Origin: Flavobacterium sp. Root186
Lineage (GTDB): Bacteria; Bacteroidota; Bacteroidia; Flavobacteriales; Flavobacteriaceae
DNA: 64,000 nt
Assembly (NCBI RefSeq): GCF_001428525.1
Contig: NZ_LMHW01000010.1
Coordinates: forward strand, 739,177 to 803,176
Direction: 5' to 3'
The notes under the pieces are model-generated. The model was given only the letters and a program-made list of their open reading frames with translations, searched no databases and was not told the DNA's origin. This document shows, in pieces, positions 16,293-24,395 of this stretch (its first letter is position 1; each line of letters begins with the position of its first letter). The position numbers were made by a program, and so were the translations under genes.

Positions 16293-17072
16293 CTATAGCT
16301 GACTAATAAATTCTGTTGCAGCTTTTCCTGCATTGTCGGTTTTCATGAAGTTTTCTCCAATCAAGAAACCTTTGTATCCGTAAGGTTTTAGCTCCTGAAT
16401 GGCTTCTATTGATGAGATGCCGCTTTCGGAAACTTTTACGAAATCATTTGGGATTTGTGATGCCAATTGTTTACTGAAATCTAAGCTTACTTCAAAAGTT
16501 TTTAGGTTTCGGTTGTTTACACCAATCATGTCTAAACTCGGCATAATCGATTTTTCTAGTTCTTCTTGGTTGTGAACTTCCAATAAAACTTCTAAACCTA
16601 GTTTTTTTGCAAATTGAGATAATGATTTGATTTCTTCACGGGTTAAAACTGCTGCGATTAACAAAATCAAATCGGCTCCGTGTGCTTTTGCTTCTAAAAT
16701 TTGGTATTCGTCTACAATAAATTCTTTTCGCAAAAGCGGAATATTTACGCTTGCTCTTGCCAAAAGTAAATCGTCAAGAGAACCTCCAAAATATTTCCCG
16801 TCTGTTAAAACCGAAATTCCGCAAGCTCCGGCATTTTCGTAACCTTTTACAACTTCTTCAACTGTGAAATTGTGATTAATAACCAATTTTGAAGGAGAAC
16901 GACGTTTGTGTTCTGCAATAATTCCAGAATTACTTTCTCTCAATTTTTGACTAAGAGAGATTGTTTGTTTTTCAAAAAATACTGAAGCTTCCAACTGAGA
17001 AACCGGAATGATTGATTTCTTTAAGATCACTTCTCGTTTTTTATCAACTATTATTTTATCTAAAATGTTCAT
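16293..17072 (-). CDS. trpC: Indole-3-glycerol phosphate synthase
   Basis: About 259 residues starting MNILDKIIVDKKREV. An ATG at 17096 reads back into a GTTTCAGG repeat and is rejected. The active-site motifs are present: IAEHKRRSPSK (catalytic Lys), LLRKEFIVDEYQI, LLEVHNQEELE, GVNNRNLKTFEV and VSESGI. It closes the indole ring from CdRP. Confidence 0.97.
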   Translation of the reverse strand: MNILDKIIVDKKREVILKKSIIPVSQLEASVFFEKQTISLSQKLRESNSGIIAEHKRRSPSKLVINHNFTVEEVVKGYENAGACGISVLTDGKYFGGSLDDLLLARASVNIPLLRKEFIVDEYQILEAKAHGADLILLIAAVLTREEIKSLSQFAKKLGLEVLLEVHNQEELEKSIMPSLDMIGVNNRNLKTFEVSLDFSKQLASQIPNDFVKVSESGISSIEAIQELKPYGYKGFLIGENFMKTDNAGKAATEFISQL

Positions 17073-17092
17073 TGTTTGTTTTGTTTCAGGTT

Positions 17093-17146
17093 TCAAGTTT
17101 CAGGTTCGCTCCAATAACTTGAAACTTGAAACCTGAAACTTGAAAC
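17093..17146. repeat. GTTTCAGGTTTCAAG word palindrome between trpD and trpC
   Basis: One arm repeats GTTTCAGG/GTTTCAAG and the other CTTGAAAC/CCTGAAAC. Copies of the same family lie at 19347-19436, 19924-19986, 26755-26788 and 45997-46068. Confidence 0.85.
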
Positions 17147-17153
17147 AATTTTT

Positions 17154-18146
17154 TTACCTGCTTAATTCCTGTAATGTCTGTAATGCTTTTAATCCTTTTC
17201 CAGAAAACAAACTTTCTTTTGCCAATTCAAATCCTTCAAGCGGAGAACATTTTGTAACCGTTGCGATTGCCATTGCAGCATTGGCACAAACGACATTATT
17301 CTGCGCTTCGTTTCCTTTTCCTGAAATAATATTGATGAATATTTCTGCCGATTCTTCGATGGTTTTTCCTCCTTCAATTTCGGTTTGAGATAAAAGACGA
17401 ACACCAAAATCTTCCGGCTTTAACATGCCTTCCATGTGTGATGTTATCGTTTTGGTTGGACCTGTTAAGGAGATTTCGTCGTATCCGTCAAGCGAATGTA
17501 AAATGGTAAAATTGATATCAGTATTTTGATATAAATAAGCATACATTCGGGCTAATTCAAGATTGAAAACGCCAACCAATTGATTTTGAGGAAATGATGG
17601 ATTTACCATTGGGCCCAACATATTAAAGAAGGTTTTCACTGCCAGTTCTTTTCTAATTGGCCCAACATTTTTCATTGCCGGATGGAATAGGGGAGCATGC
17701 AAAACACAAATTCCGGCTTTGTCGATACATTTTTCTAAAAATGAAGGCTCATTGCTGAATTTAATTCCCATTTTTTCCATTACGTTGCTCGATCCTGAAA
17801 TAGATGAAACGCCATAATTTCCATGTTTGGCAACTTTAATTCCTGCACCAGCCGAAACAAAAGAAGCTAAAGTTGAGATATTGAAAGTGTCTTTTCCGTC
17901 ACCGCCTGTTCCGCATAAATCGATTGTGTTGTATGCTGATAAATCAACGCGAACACATAACTCTAATAAAGCTTCACGAAAACCCGAAAGTTCCTCAATC
18001 GTAATGCTTCGCATCATAAATACGGTCAAAAACGCCGAAATCTGACTCGGATTATATTGACCAGTTGATATATTAATCAAAACGTCTTTTGCTTCTTCTT
18101 TAGAAAGCACTTCGTGGTTGATTAATTTGTTTAATATAGTTTTCAT
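17154..18146 (-). CDS. trpD: Anthranilate phosphoribosyltransferase
   Basis: A 330-residue enzyme that transfers phosphoribose from PRPP to anthranilate. The PRPP-binding glycine-rich loop reads DLCGTGGDGKDTFNIST, followed by KHGNYGVSSISGSSNVMEK and HPAMKNVGPIRKELAVKTFFN. The gene is separate from trpG. The gap to the downstream trpC start is filled by a palindrome. Confidence 0.98.
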   Translation of the reverse strand: MKTILNKLINHEVLSKEEAKDVLINISTGQYNPSQISAFLTVFMMRSITIEELSGFREALLELCVRVDLSAYNTIDLCGTGGDGKDTFNISTLASFVSAGAGIKVAKHGNYGVSSISGSSNVMEKMGIKFSNEPSFLEKCIDKAGICVLHAPLFHPAMKNVGPIRKELAVKTFFNMLGPMVNPSFPQNQLVGVFNLELARMYAYLYQNTDINFTILHSLDGYDEISLTGPTKTITSHMEGMLKPEDFGVRLLSQTEIEGGKTIEESAEIFINIISGKGNEAQNNVVCANAAMAIATVTKCSPLEGFELAKESLFSGKGLKALQTLQELSR

Positions 18147-18149
18147 TTA

Positions 18150-18282
18150 TGTAAGTCTTAAAGTCAAAAGTCGAAGGTCTTAAAGAATTCTAACTTATGA
18201 TATTGTTTTTGAGTTTTTCTATTTATATTTTTTATGTCGCATTTGACTTTATGACTTTCGACATTCAGACTTTACGACTAAT
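18150..18282. repeat. AAAGTCAAAAGTCGAA word palindrome between the GNAT gene and trpD
   Basis: Words GTCTTAAAGTC and AGTCGAAGG on one side pair with GACTTTATGAC, TTTCGAC and GACTTTACGAC on the other. No open frame is present. Confidence 0.7.
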
Positions 18283-18285
18283 TTA

Positions 18286-18693
18286 TCAATGTTCATTTCC
18301 CTGATAAATCCACATGGGTTCTGTTTTTCCGGCTCTTTCGAATCCATTTTTTTTATAAAAATCAACTGCCTTTCCGTCTGCGGTTAACATTTGCATGTGA
18401 AAGTGTTTGTATTTCTCCTGCATTTTATCTACAATCATTTTTCCAATTCCTTTTCCCTGATAATCCGGAAGAACCAATAAATGCGGATAATAAACCGTTA
18501 AAAATCCATCGGAAATCGCATTTCCCAGTCCGACTAACTTTTTTCCTTCCCAAGCTGTAATTAAAGTTTCGGAATTTAAAAGAGCATTATATAATTCGTT
18601 TGGTTTATTGGCCGAACTCCACTCATTTGCTTTGTATAAAACTAAAACATCTTCAATGTTGATTTCTTTTGTATCTGAAAGTATTATTTCCAT
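18286..18693 (-). CDS. GNAT-family N-acetyltransferase
   Basis: A 135-residue protein with the GNAT acetyl-CoA loop in VLPDYQGKGIGKMIVDKM and the closing YKKNGFERAGKTEPMW. Substrate is unknown. It is inserted between trpG and trpD inside the trp operon, with word-repeat spacers on both sides. Confidence 0.88.
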   Translation of the reverse strand: MEIILSDTKEINIEDVLVLYKANEWSSANKPNELYNALLNSETLITAWEGKKLVGLGNAISDGFLTVYYPHLLVLPDYQGKGIGKMIVDKMQEKYKHFHMQMLTADGKAVDFYKKNGFERAGKTEPMWIYQGNEH

Positions 18694-18696
18694 TTT

Positions 18697-18745
18697 TTTA
18701 AGGTTCTAAGTTGCTAAGAGTCTAAGTTGCTAAGGTTTTGGACTT
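18697..18745. repeat. AAGGTTCTAAGTTGCTAAG word repeat between trpG and the GNAT gene
   Basis: Near-tandem copies of CTAAGTTGCTAAG. Similar text occurs at 7180-7200 and 39186-39220. Confidence 0.7.
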
Positions 18746-18768
18746 TGACTGAAAACGGAGACTGGATA

Positions 18769-19335
18769 CTAGCTCTTAATCCAGTTCTCCAGTATTAATT
18801 TTCCTTTTGGAGTTAAAACACTTTCCGGGTGAAACTGAACGCCTCTTACATCAAATTTTTTGTGTCTTAATGACATAATCTGCCCGTTTTCGTCTATTGA
18901 AGTTGCTTCTAAAACTTCGGGTAAATTACTGTCTACAACCCACGAATGATATCTTCCCACTTCAAATTCATTTCCTAAACCTTCAAATAAAGTTTCGTCT
19001 GAAACTACTGTTTTTACATTTGTCGAAACACCGTGATAAACTTTATCAAGGTTAGAAAGTGTTCCGCCAAAAACTTCTCCAATTGCCTGCTGTCCTAAGC
19101 AAACGCCCAAAATACTTTTTGTTGGAGCATATTTTTCGATAACCGCTTTTAATAAACCTGCTTCATCCGGAATTCCTGGCCCAGGCGAAAGTAATATTTT
19201 ATCGAAAGAAGCGATTTCATCAATTTCGAATTCGTCATTTCTATAAACGGTTACTTCACAGTTTAAATCTTCTAGATAGTGCACTAAATTATAAGTGAAA
19301 CTATCGTAATTGTCTATAACTAATATTTTTTTCAT
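18769..19335 (-). CDS. trpG: Anthranilate synthase component II (glutamine amidotransferase)
   Basis: A 188-residue class I glutamine amidotransferase with the full triad: Cys79 in GVCLGQQAIGE, and His169 and Glu171 in GVQFHPES. It supplies ammonia to TrpE. The position two genes after trpE in the trp operon favours anthranilate synthesis, although such subunits can be shared with p-aminobenzoate synthase. Confidence 0.96.
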   Translation of the reverse strand: MKKILVIDNYDSFTYNLVHYLEDLNCEVTVYRNDEFEIDEIASFDKILLSPGPGIPDEAGLLKAVIEKYAPTKSILGVCLGQQAIGEVFGGTLSNLDKVYHGVSTNVKTVVSDETLFEGLGNEFEVGRYHSWVVDSNLPEVLEATSIDENGQIMSLRHKKFDVRGVQFHPESVLTPKGKLILENWIKS

Positions 19336-19346
19336 TGTATGTTTTT

Positions 19347-19436
19347 GTTTCAGGTTTCAAGTTTCAGGTTTCAAGTTTCAAGTTTCAAGTTTCAGGTTCC
19401 AACAACTTGAAACCTGAAACAAAGAAAACTTGAAAC
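19347..19436. repeat. GTTTCAGGTTTCAAG word palindrome between the lipoprotein gene and trpG
   Basis: The longest copy of this family here: about five tandem GTTTCA(A/G)G words, then the complementary CTTGAAACCTGAAAC arm. It fills almost the whole gap. Confidence 0.85.
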
Positions 19437-19442
19437 TAATTT

Positions 19443-19892
19443 TTATTTTTCTCGAACGTATTTCTCAGTAATAATTCGATTGATTCCTAATTTTTCTACT
19501 TTTTCAACTCCTTTTTGAGTTAAAGTGTCGTTTTTAATTTTTACTGTAAACTCAAATTTTCCATTTTCCCATTGACGGTTATTGAAGTATTCTAAATTCT
19601 CGGTATAAATACTATCTTTTAAAGTATATTTTCCGCCTCCTCCAAAAAATACTGCTGCTGTGCTATCTTTACCGTTATTCAAATCATGATTAAAAAAAGC
19701 AAAATGTGTATCATTTATAATTTTAATCATTTTTGTTTTTGGATTGAAAGTCGAAAATGTTGAATCTTTTTCTGTCGTTTCTGCAGATATCAGGCGCCAG
19801 GTTCCTGTTAACGGAATTGCTGTTGATTCTTTTTTTGTTTCACACGAAGCGAATAATAAAACTGCAATAACAAATGGAATAATATTTTTCAT
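19443..19892 (-). CDS. Lipocalin-like lipoprotein within the trp operon
   Basis: A 149-residue protein with a signal peptide ending in the lipobox LLFASC, then a beta-rich domain starting LTGTWRLISAE, a pattern common to lipocalin-like Bacteroidota lipoproteins. The expected site is the periplasmic face of the inner or outer membrane. It lies between trpE and trpG, flanked by two copies of the same palindromic repeat, which suggests insertion or rearrangement at repeats. No role in tryptophan synthesis is evident. Confidence 0.75.
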   Translation of the reverse strand: MKNIIPFVIAVLLFASCETKKESTAIPLTGTWRLISAETTEKDSTFSTFNPKTKMIKIINDTHFAFFNHDLNNGKDSTAAVFFGGGGKYTLKDSIYTENLEYFNNRQWENGKFEFTVKIKNDTLTQKGVEKVEKLGINRIITEKYVREK

Positions 19893-19923
19893 AGTTTTTT
19901 GGGTTTGTTTTTAGGTTTGTTTT

Positions 19924-19986
19924 GTTTCAGGTTCCAAGTTTCACGTTCCAACAACTTGAAACCTGAAACTAAGAAAACTTGAAACT
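19924..19986. repeat. GTTTCAGGTTCCAAG word palindrome after trpE
   Basis: Arms GTTTCAGGTTCCAAGTTTC and CTTGAAACCTGAAAC with a short centre. It abuts the trpE stop codon. Confidence 0.85.
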
Positions 19987-21385
19987 ATATTTTCTCTGCC
20001 ATTTCTAAGGCTGTGTTCAATGCCCTTAATTTATTGTAAACTTCCTGCATTTCACTTTCTTCGTCAGAACTTGCTACAATTCCGGCGCCGGCCTGACAAT
20101 GAAGTTGATGGTTTTTACTAAGGAAAGTTCGAATCATAATGGCGTGGTTAAAGTTTCCTTCAAAATCCATGAAACCAATTGCGCCTCCGTAGAAATTACG
20201 ATTTGTTTTTTCGTAATCTTCAATCAATTGCATGGCCCTGTGTTTTGGTGCGCCGCTTAAAGTTCCGGCTGGGAAAGTATCGGCAACAACCTGCATAGTC
20301 GTAGCTTTTTCGTGTAAATGACCTGTAACTTTAGAAACCAGGTGAATTACGTGTGAGAAAAACTGAACTTCTCTGTATTTTTCTACGTTTACATCGTGAC
20401 CGTTTCTGCTTAAATCGTTTCTTGCCAAATCGACAAGCATTACATGTTCGCTGTTTTCTTTTTTATCTTCTGATAATTCTTTGGCTAAAAGCGCATCACG
20501 TTCGTCATTTCCTGTTCTTTTGAAAGTTCCAGCTATGGGGTGAATTTCGGCCTTTCTGTTTTTTACGATAATTTGTGCTTCGGGCGAAGACCCAAATATT
20601 TTGAAATCTCCATAATCAAAAAAGAATAAATACGGAGATGGATTTATACTTCTTAAAGCCCTGTAAACATTAAATTCGTCACCTTTAAAACCTTGTGTAA
20701 AACGGCGAGATAAAACCAATTGAAAAACGTCTCCACGGAAACAGTGTTTTTTGGCTAAAGCTACATTGTGCTTAAATTCTTCATCGGTTAAATTTGAAAA
20801 ACCTTCGCCTTCTTTACTGAATTTATAAGAAGCAATATTTCTAGATTGAAGTAATTGTTCGATTTCAGAAATGTTGTTTGTTCCATCAACACTGTGGCAG
20901 AAAATATAAGCTTCATTTTTAAAGTGATTGATGGCAATGATGTTTTGATAAACTGCATAAAAAACATCCGGAATTGAAGTTGCATTGTCTTTTTTAGCAA
21001 TTGAAACTTTTTCAAAATAACGAACAGCATCGTAAGAAATGTATCCGAATAATCCGTTATTGATGAATTTAAAATCATTTTTCTCCGATTTGAACTGACT
21101 TGAAAATTCCTGAATTACTTCCGGAATATTAGTAGAAGCATCAATTTTAGTTTGCTCTGAAGTTCCGTCAGGGAAAGTTTTTGAAATCGTTTCGTTTTCG
21201 ATTTTAATCGTTGCAATCGGGTTGCAGCAAACGTAAGAGAAACTGTTGTCATTTCCGTGATAATCACTACTTTCCAATAATAAACTATTAGGAAATTTAT
21301 CTCTTATTTTAAAATATATACTAACCGGCGTGATGGTGTCTGCCAGGATTTGTTTGTAATGTGTGTTGAGTATAAAAGGTTTCAA
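19985..21385 (-). CDS. trpE: Anthranilate synthase component I
   Basis: A 466-residue enzyme that makes anthranilate from chorismate. The N-terminal tryptophan-binding element LLESSDYHGNDNSFSYV suggests feedback inhibition. Catalytic motifs include FQLVLSRRF, IFGSSPEA, PIAGTFKRTG, LVDLARNDLSR, FPAGTLSGAPKHRAM and RNFYGGAIG. It is the first structural gene of the operon, 49 bases downstream of the attenuator terminator. Confidence 0.97.
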   Translation of the reverse strand: MKPFILNTHYKQILADTITPVSIYFKIRDKFPNSLLLESSDYHGNDNSFSYVCCNPIATIKIENETISKTFPDGTSEQTKIDASTNIPEVIQEFSSQFKSEKNDFKFINNGLFGYISYDAVRYFEKVSIAKKDNATSIPDVFYAVYQNIIAINHFKNEAYIFCHSVDGTNNISEIEQLLQSRNIASYKFSKEGEGFSNLTDEEFKHNVALAKKHCFRGDVFQLVLSRRFTQGFKGDEFNVYRALRSINPSPYLFFFDYGDFKIFGSSPEAQIIVKNRKAEIHPIAGTFKRTGNDERDALLAKELSEDKKENSEHVMLVDLARNDLSRNGHDVNVEKYREVQFFSHVIHLVSKVTGHLHEKATTMQVVADTFPAGTLSGAPKHRAMQLIEDYEKTNRNFYGGAIGFMDFEGNFNHAIMIRTFLSKNHQLHCQAGAGIVASSDEESEMQEVYNKLRALNTALEMAEKI

Positions 21386-21431
21386 AGTATGTTGTTTTAG
21401 TTTTTAATATTTTTCTGCTAAAGTTTCGACC

Positions 21432-21467
21432 AAAAAAAAGGGCTTGTCGTGATGACAAGCCCTTTTT
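21432..21467 (-). terminator. trp attenuator terminator
   Basis: Minus-strand hairpin with arms AGGGCTTGTC and GACAAGCCCT (loop of five bases) followed by eight T, placed between the leader peptide and trpE. Its loop and 3' arm contain TCACGAC, which is complementary to GTCGTGA at the end of the leader peptide (plus-strand 21503-21509). That gives a candidate antiterminator pairing. Confidence 0.9.
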
Positions 21468-21502
21468 GTTTATAGTTTTGAAAATACCATAGGAAGCTTA
21501 GT

Positions 21503-21559
21503 TCACGACGTTTGACGTAAATTGTTCCACCACCAAGTATTATTCATTATTGTTCTCAT
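21503..21559 (-). CDS. trpL: trp operon leader peptide
   Basis: An 18-codon frame on the minus strand encodes MRTIMNNTWWWNNLRQTS and stops at 21503. Three consecutive Trp codons (21527-21535) lie in the middle. The frame starts about 18 bases downstream of a consensus -7 box and is followed by an intrinsic terminator before trpE. The last codons (TCG TGA) overlap the sequence that can pair with the terminator loop. A ribosome stalled at the Trp codons would therefore leave the antiterminator free, and one reaching the stop would cover it. Confidence 0.9.
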   Translation of the reverse strand: MRTIMNNTWWWNNLRQTS

Positions 21560-21576
21560 ATCTTATTTTGATGTGG

Positions 21577-21584
21577 CAAAGATA
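21577..21584 (-). promoter_or_regulatory. -7 box of the trp operon
   Basis: Minus-strand TATCTTTG matches TAnnTTTG and places the transcript start shortly before the leader peptide ATG at 21559. No clear TTG at -33 is seen. Confidence 0.75.
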
Positions 21585-21681
21585 TAAATGTAATTTGAAT
21601 TAGAATACATAAAATCTCAAAAAAAACTTTTCTAATTTTCGAAATTTGTTAAATTTTAAATTTCAAAGTCTGCCTAAGGCC

Positions 21682-22959
21682 TTAATTTCCAATCGCAATC
21701 GTATTATTTACATTTGCTCTAAAATCTGGATTTCCTTTGATATTAGGCATTGTAAACAACTCGCTATTCTTCCATTTTGAGTATTCTATACCAGAATTTG
21801 GGTTATAATAATTTTGAATTGCGGCATCAGAACTAGATGATTCACTTGTAATTCCGCCGTTGCAATTATTCACAATTATGTTTTTGAAACTCATTTTTGC
21901 CAGATTTTCATTTCCATCTCCAATATTGCTTTCTAATAAAACAAAAGGGGAAAAACCAGAAACAATACTATTACTTAAACTAAAAAAAGTGTTTTCTCTA
22001 ATATGAACAGATTCTCTAACCAGGCCTTGATTGTTTTCTTCAAGATTAACTAAAGTAATATTGGTTGCAGTGATTTTTGTCATTTTTTTGCTCATATCAG
22101 TATTTTGAATCTTGTCGTATGAATCGACTTCAAAACATCTTGAACCCGAGATATCTGATGAAAAAGGATGACGAATAGCAATACTATTACTGATGTTGAT
22201 TTGGGCACCTTGCGTAAAATCAAAATCATCATCAGTTGTTCTGTATGAAATTAAATTGTTCATATTTAAATCCCCGCCATAACACTCAAAAGAATCATCA
22301 TTTGAAAAACTGATTTGAATATTGCTTAAAATTGTTTTTCTTCCAACTCCAGCAAGTGAAAGTCCGTTAAGTTCTTTCTCAGAACTCAATTTTCTACCGG
22401 CAAATTCTATTCGAACATATTTTAAAATACCTGAATTGTCTTCGGCATCCTGACCTCCGTAATGATTTAATATCGGATCTAAAGTAAAAGGAAGTGTATG
22501 AAGTCCGCCCAGAAAATTAATTGGAGCTTTCCCTAAAATAATTATTCCGCCCCAGTCACCTGGACGTCTGTCTGCAATTTCTTTGTTTGAAGTAAAAATG
22601 ATCGGATCTGTTTCTAAACCTTCGGCTATAATTTTTGCACCATTTGTAACAACAAGAGTTCCGCAGGTTTTGTCGTCGCCTCGTATTATAGTTCCAGGCT
22701 CAATTGTTAAAGTTGCATTGTTTGTCACGTAAACAATACCCACTAACTGATATGTATTTCGTTTTACTAATCTGGTATCTTTGTCAATTGTTCCGGCAAT
22801 TATGTTGGTTGCTTCGCTGTATTCTAGTTTAGAGGGATTAAAATTGGTCCAATTGTTCATCCAGTTATTAGTGCCAATTATTCCTTTTGTTTGTTGTTGG
22901 GCTTGTAGAAAAAAAGTGCTTAGAAGTGTAATTATTGCAACACGTATTTTTGTTTTCAT
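21682..22959 (-). CDS. Secreted parallel beta-helix-type protein
   Basis: A 425-residue protein with a Sec signal peptide (MKTKIRVAIITLLSTFFLQAQQ). Short repeating rungs such as VTNNATLTIEPGTIIRGD, GTLVVTNGAKIIAEG and ISNSIAIRH suggest a right-handed parallel beta-helix. This resembles a Bacteroidota extracellular family often labelled only as hypothetical. No type IX sorting domain is evident at the C-terminus. It has its own promoter and stands apart from the trp operon. The function is unknown; surface binding or a structural role is a guess. Confidence 0.75.
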   Translation of the reverse strand: MKTKIRVAIITLLSTFFLQAQQQTKGIIGTNNWMNNWTNFNPSKLEYSEATNIIAGTIDKDTRLVKRNTYQLVGIVYVTNNATLTIEPGTIIRGDDKTCGTLVVTNGAKIIAEGLETDPIIFTSNKEIADRRPGDWGGIIILGKAPINFLGGLHTLPFTLDPILNHYGGQDAEDNSGILKYVRIEFAGRKLSSEKELNGLSLAGVGRKTILSNIQISFSNDDSFECYGGDLNMNNLISYRTTDDDFDFTQGAQINISNSIAIRHPFSSDISGSRCFEVDSYDKIQNTDMSKKMTKITATNITLVNLEENNQGLVRESVHIRENTFFSLSNSIVSGFSPFVLLESNIGDGNENLAKMSFKNIIVNNCNGGITSESSSSDAAIQNYYNPNSGIEYSKWKNSELFTMPNIKGNPDFRANVNNTIAIGN

Positions 22960-23000
22960 AACTATAATTTTAATTTCTAGTTTTTGATTTTTAATTTCCT

Positions 23001-23027
23001 CAAAATTAGACCCCGAATGTTAATCAA
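23001..23027 (-). promoter_or_regulatory. Promoter of the beta-helix protein gene
   Basis: Minus-strand -7 box TAATTTTG (23001-23008) with a TTG at 23025-23027, 16 bases upstream, in a good arrangement for the Bacteroidota sigma factor. Confidence 0.7.
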
Positions 23028-23100
23028 TACAGGGATAGTTATTATGAAAGCGTTATTTTACCGTTAAGAATGTTATGTTTTTGAAAAGAAATAAAAAAAG

Positions 23101-23138
23101 AAAAACCCCAATAGAATCAACTATTGGGGTTTTTCTTA
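23101..23138 (-). terminator. Terminator after the YceI gene
   Basis: Perfect arms AAAAACCCCAATAG and CTATTGGGGTTTTT downstream of the YceI gene on the minus strand, with an A/T flank. Confidence 0.88.
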
Positions 23139-23162
23139 TATATGAATTAGGTAAGCCTGAAA

Positions 23163-23729
23163 TTAGAATTTTAAAGCTACTGTTAATTCGAATTCATCGC
23201 TGATAGTTTTGTCTCCTAAACCTTCGAAGAAACTTCCAGAACCGTATTTAATGTCATATTTAGTTCTGTCAACTTTGAATGCAGTTGTAGCAGTGTTTCC
23301 GCTTACAGTAATATCAAAAGTTACTGGTTTAGTGATTCCTTTAATAGTTAAATCAGCAGTTACAGTGTAAACGTCAGCAGATTTAGCACCAATAGTTTTA
23401 AAAACTAATTTTGAAGTTGGGAATTTTTCAGTTCCAAAGAAATCGTCAGCTTTTAAGTGACCGTTTAATTTACCTTGGTATTCTCCAGTTAAATCTGTAG
23501 AAGTTAATGAAGTCATATCAACTGTAAAGCTTCCTCCAACTAATTTTTTTCCTTTGAAAACTACAGCACCTTCTTTAAAATTTACTGTTCCAGAGTGCTC
23601 TCCAGTTACTTTTTTACCTACCCATTTGATAGTAGATGCTTTAACGTCGATTTTTTTAGTTTGTGCGCTTACTGAGATACCAGCTGCTGCTACGAATAAT
23701 GCAATTGCAATTGTCTTTAAATTTTTCAT
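23163..23729 (-). CDS. YceI-family periplasmic protein
   Basis: A 188-residue protein with a signal peptide (through SVSAQ) and the YceI lipocalin-like fold: STIKWVGKKVTGEHSGTVNFKEG at the front, LKADDFFGTEKFPTSKLVF in the middle and TVALKF at the end. Family members bind polyisoprenoids or similar lipids in the periplasm. It lies 29 bases downstream of the nitroreductase gene, likely in one unit with marR and that gene, and ends at a strong terminator. Confidence 0.93.
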   Translation of the reverse strand: MKNLKTIAIALFVAAAGISVSAQTKKIDVKASTIKWVGKKVTGEHSGTVNFKEGAVVFKGKKLVGGSFTVDMTSLTSTDLTGEYQGKLNGHLKADDFFGTEKFPTSKLVFKTIGAKSADVYTVTADLTIKGITKPVTFDITVSGNTATTAFKVDRTKYDIKYGSGSFFEGLGDKTISDEFELTVALKF

Positions 23730-23758
23730 GTTGTAAAATTGAATTTGATTAATAATAA

Positions 23759-24391
23759 TTATATAGTGATAAATAATTCCTCGTGAGATTTTCTAACTTT
23801 TTTGAAATGCTGAGCATCGTCCTCATCATGTCTGTAACCTACAGCAGCAATTACTGTAGCACTTAGGCCAAGTTTGTCAAAACCTAAGATTTTATTAAAT
23901 TCTGCTGCATTGAAACCTTCCATAGGTGTAGCATCAATTTTTAATTCAGAAGCTGCAGCTAATAATGTCCCTAAAGCAATATAAGTTTGTTTTGCTGTCC
24001 AGATATTTTTAGCATCTTGTGATAAATTTGAAATAACACCATTCATCATGTCTGCAAATCCACCCAAAGCTTCAGTAGGAATACCTCTTGTTTCGCTAAT
24101 ATTCTTGATGTAAGCCGCTACAGATTCTTCGCCGGCATTTAAGTCATTTGCAAAAACAAATATTTGAGAAGCATCTGTAAGCTGCGTTTGTCCGTAAGCA
24201 GCAGCTTTTAGTTGCTCTCTAATCTCCGGATTTTCTACCACTACAACTCTGTATGGCTGCAATCCGTATGAAGAAGCAGCTAATCTAACAGCTTCTTTTA
24301 TAGTATTTAAATCTGCTGAAGATACTTTTTTTGATGCATCATATTTTTTTGTTGCATATCTCCAGTTTAAATTATCTAATAATGTGCTCAT
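23759..24391 (-). CDS. Nitroreductase-family NAD(P)H-dependent oxidoreductase
   Basis: A 210-residue FMN flavoprotein of the NfsB-like group, with RYATKKYD near the start, LAASSYGLQPYRVVVVENPEIRE, IALGTLLAAASELKIDATPMEGF and GYRHDEDD at the end. Members reduce quinones or nitro compounds. The marR regulator is four bases upstream on the same strand, which suggests induction by a reactive electrophile or phenolic compound. Confidence 0.92.
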   Translation of the reverse strand: MSTLLDNLNWRYATKKYDASKKVSSADLNTIKEAVRLAASSYGLQPYRVVVVENPEIREQLKAAAYGQTQLTDASQIFVFANDLNAGEESVAAYIKNISETRGIPTEALGGFADMMNGVISNLSQDAKNIWTAKQTYIALGTLLAAASELKIDATPMEGFNAAEFNKILGFDKLGLSATVIAAVGYRHDEDDAQHFKKVRKSHEELFITI

Positions 24392-24395
24392 AATT

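Noticed and set aside
19347..19436. CRISPR-like array of short repeats
   Set aside because: The repeat words are 8-15 bases with no unique spacers, and the second half is the reverse complement of the first, so this is a palindrome, not a CRISPR. No cas genes are present.
21682..22959. Type IX secretion cargo
   Set aside because: The C-terminus lacks the usual sorting-domain motifs; only a Sec signal is visible.
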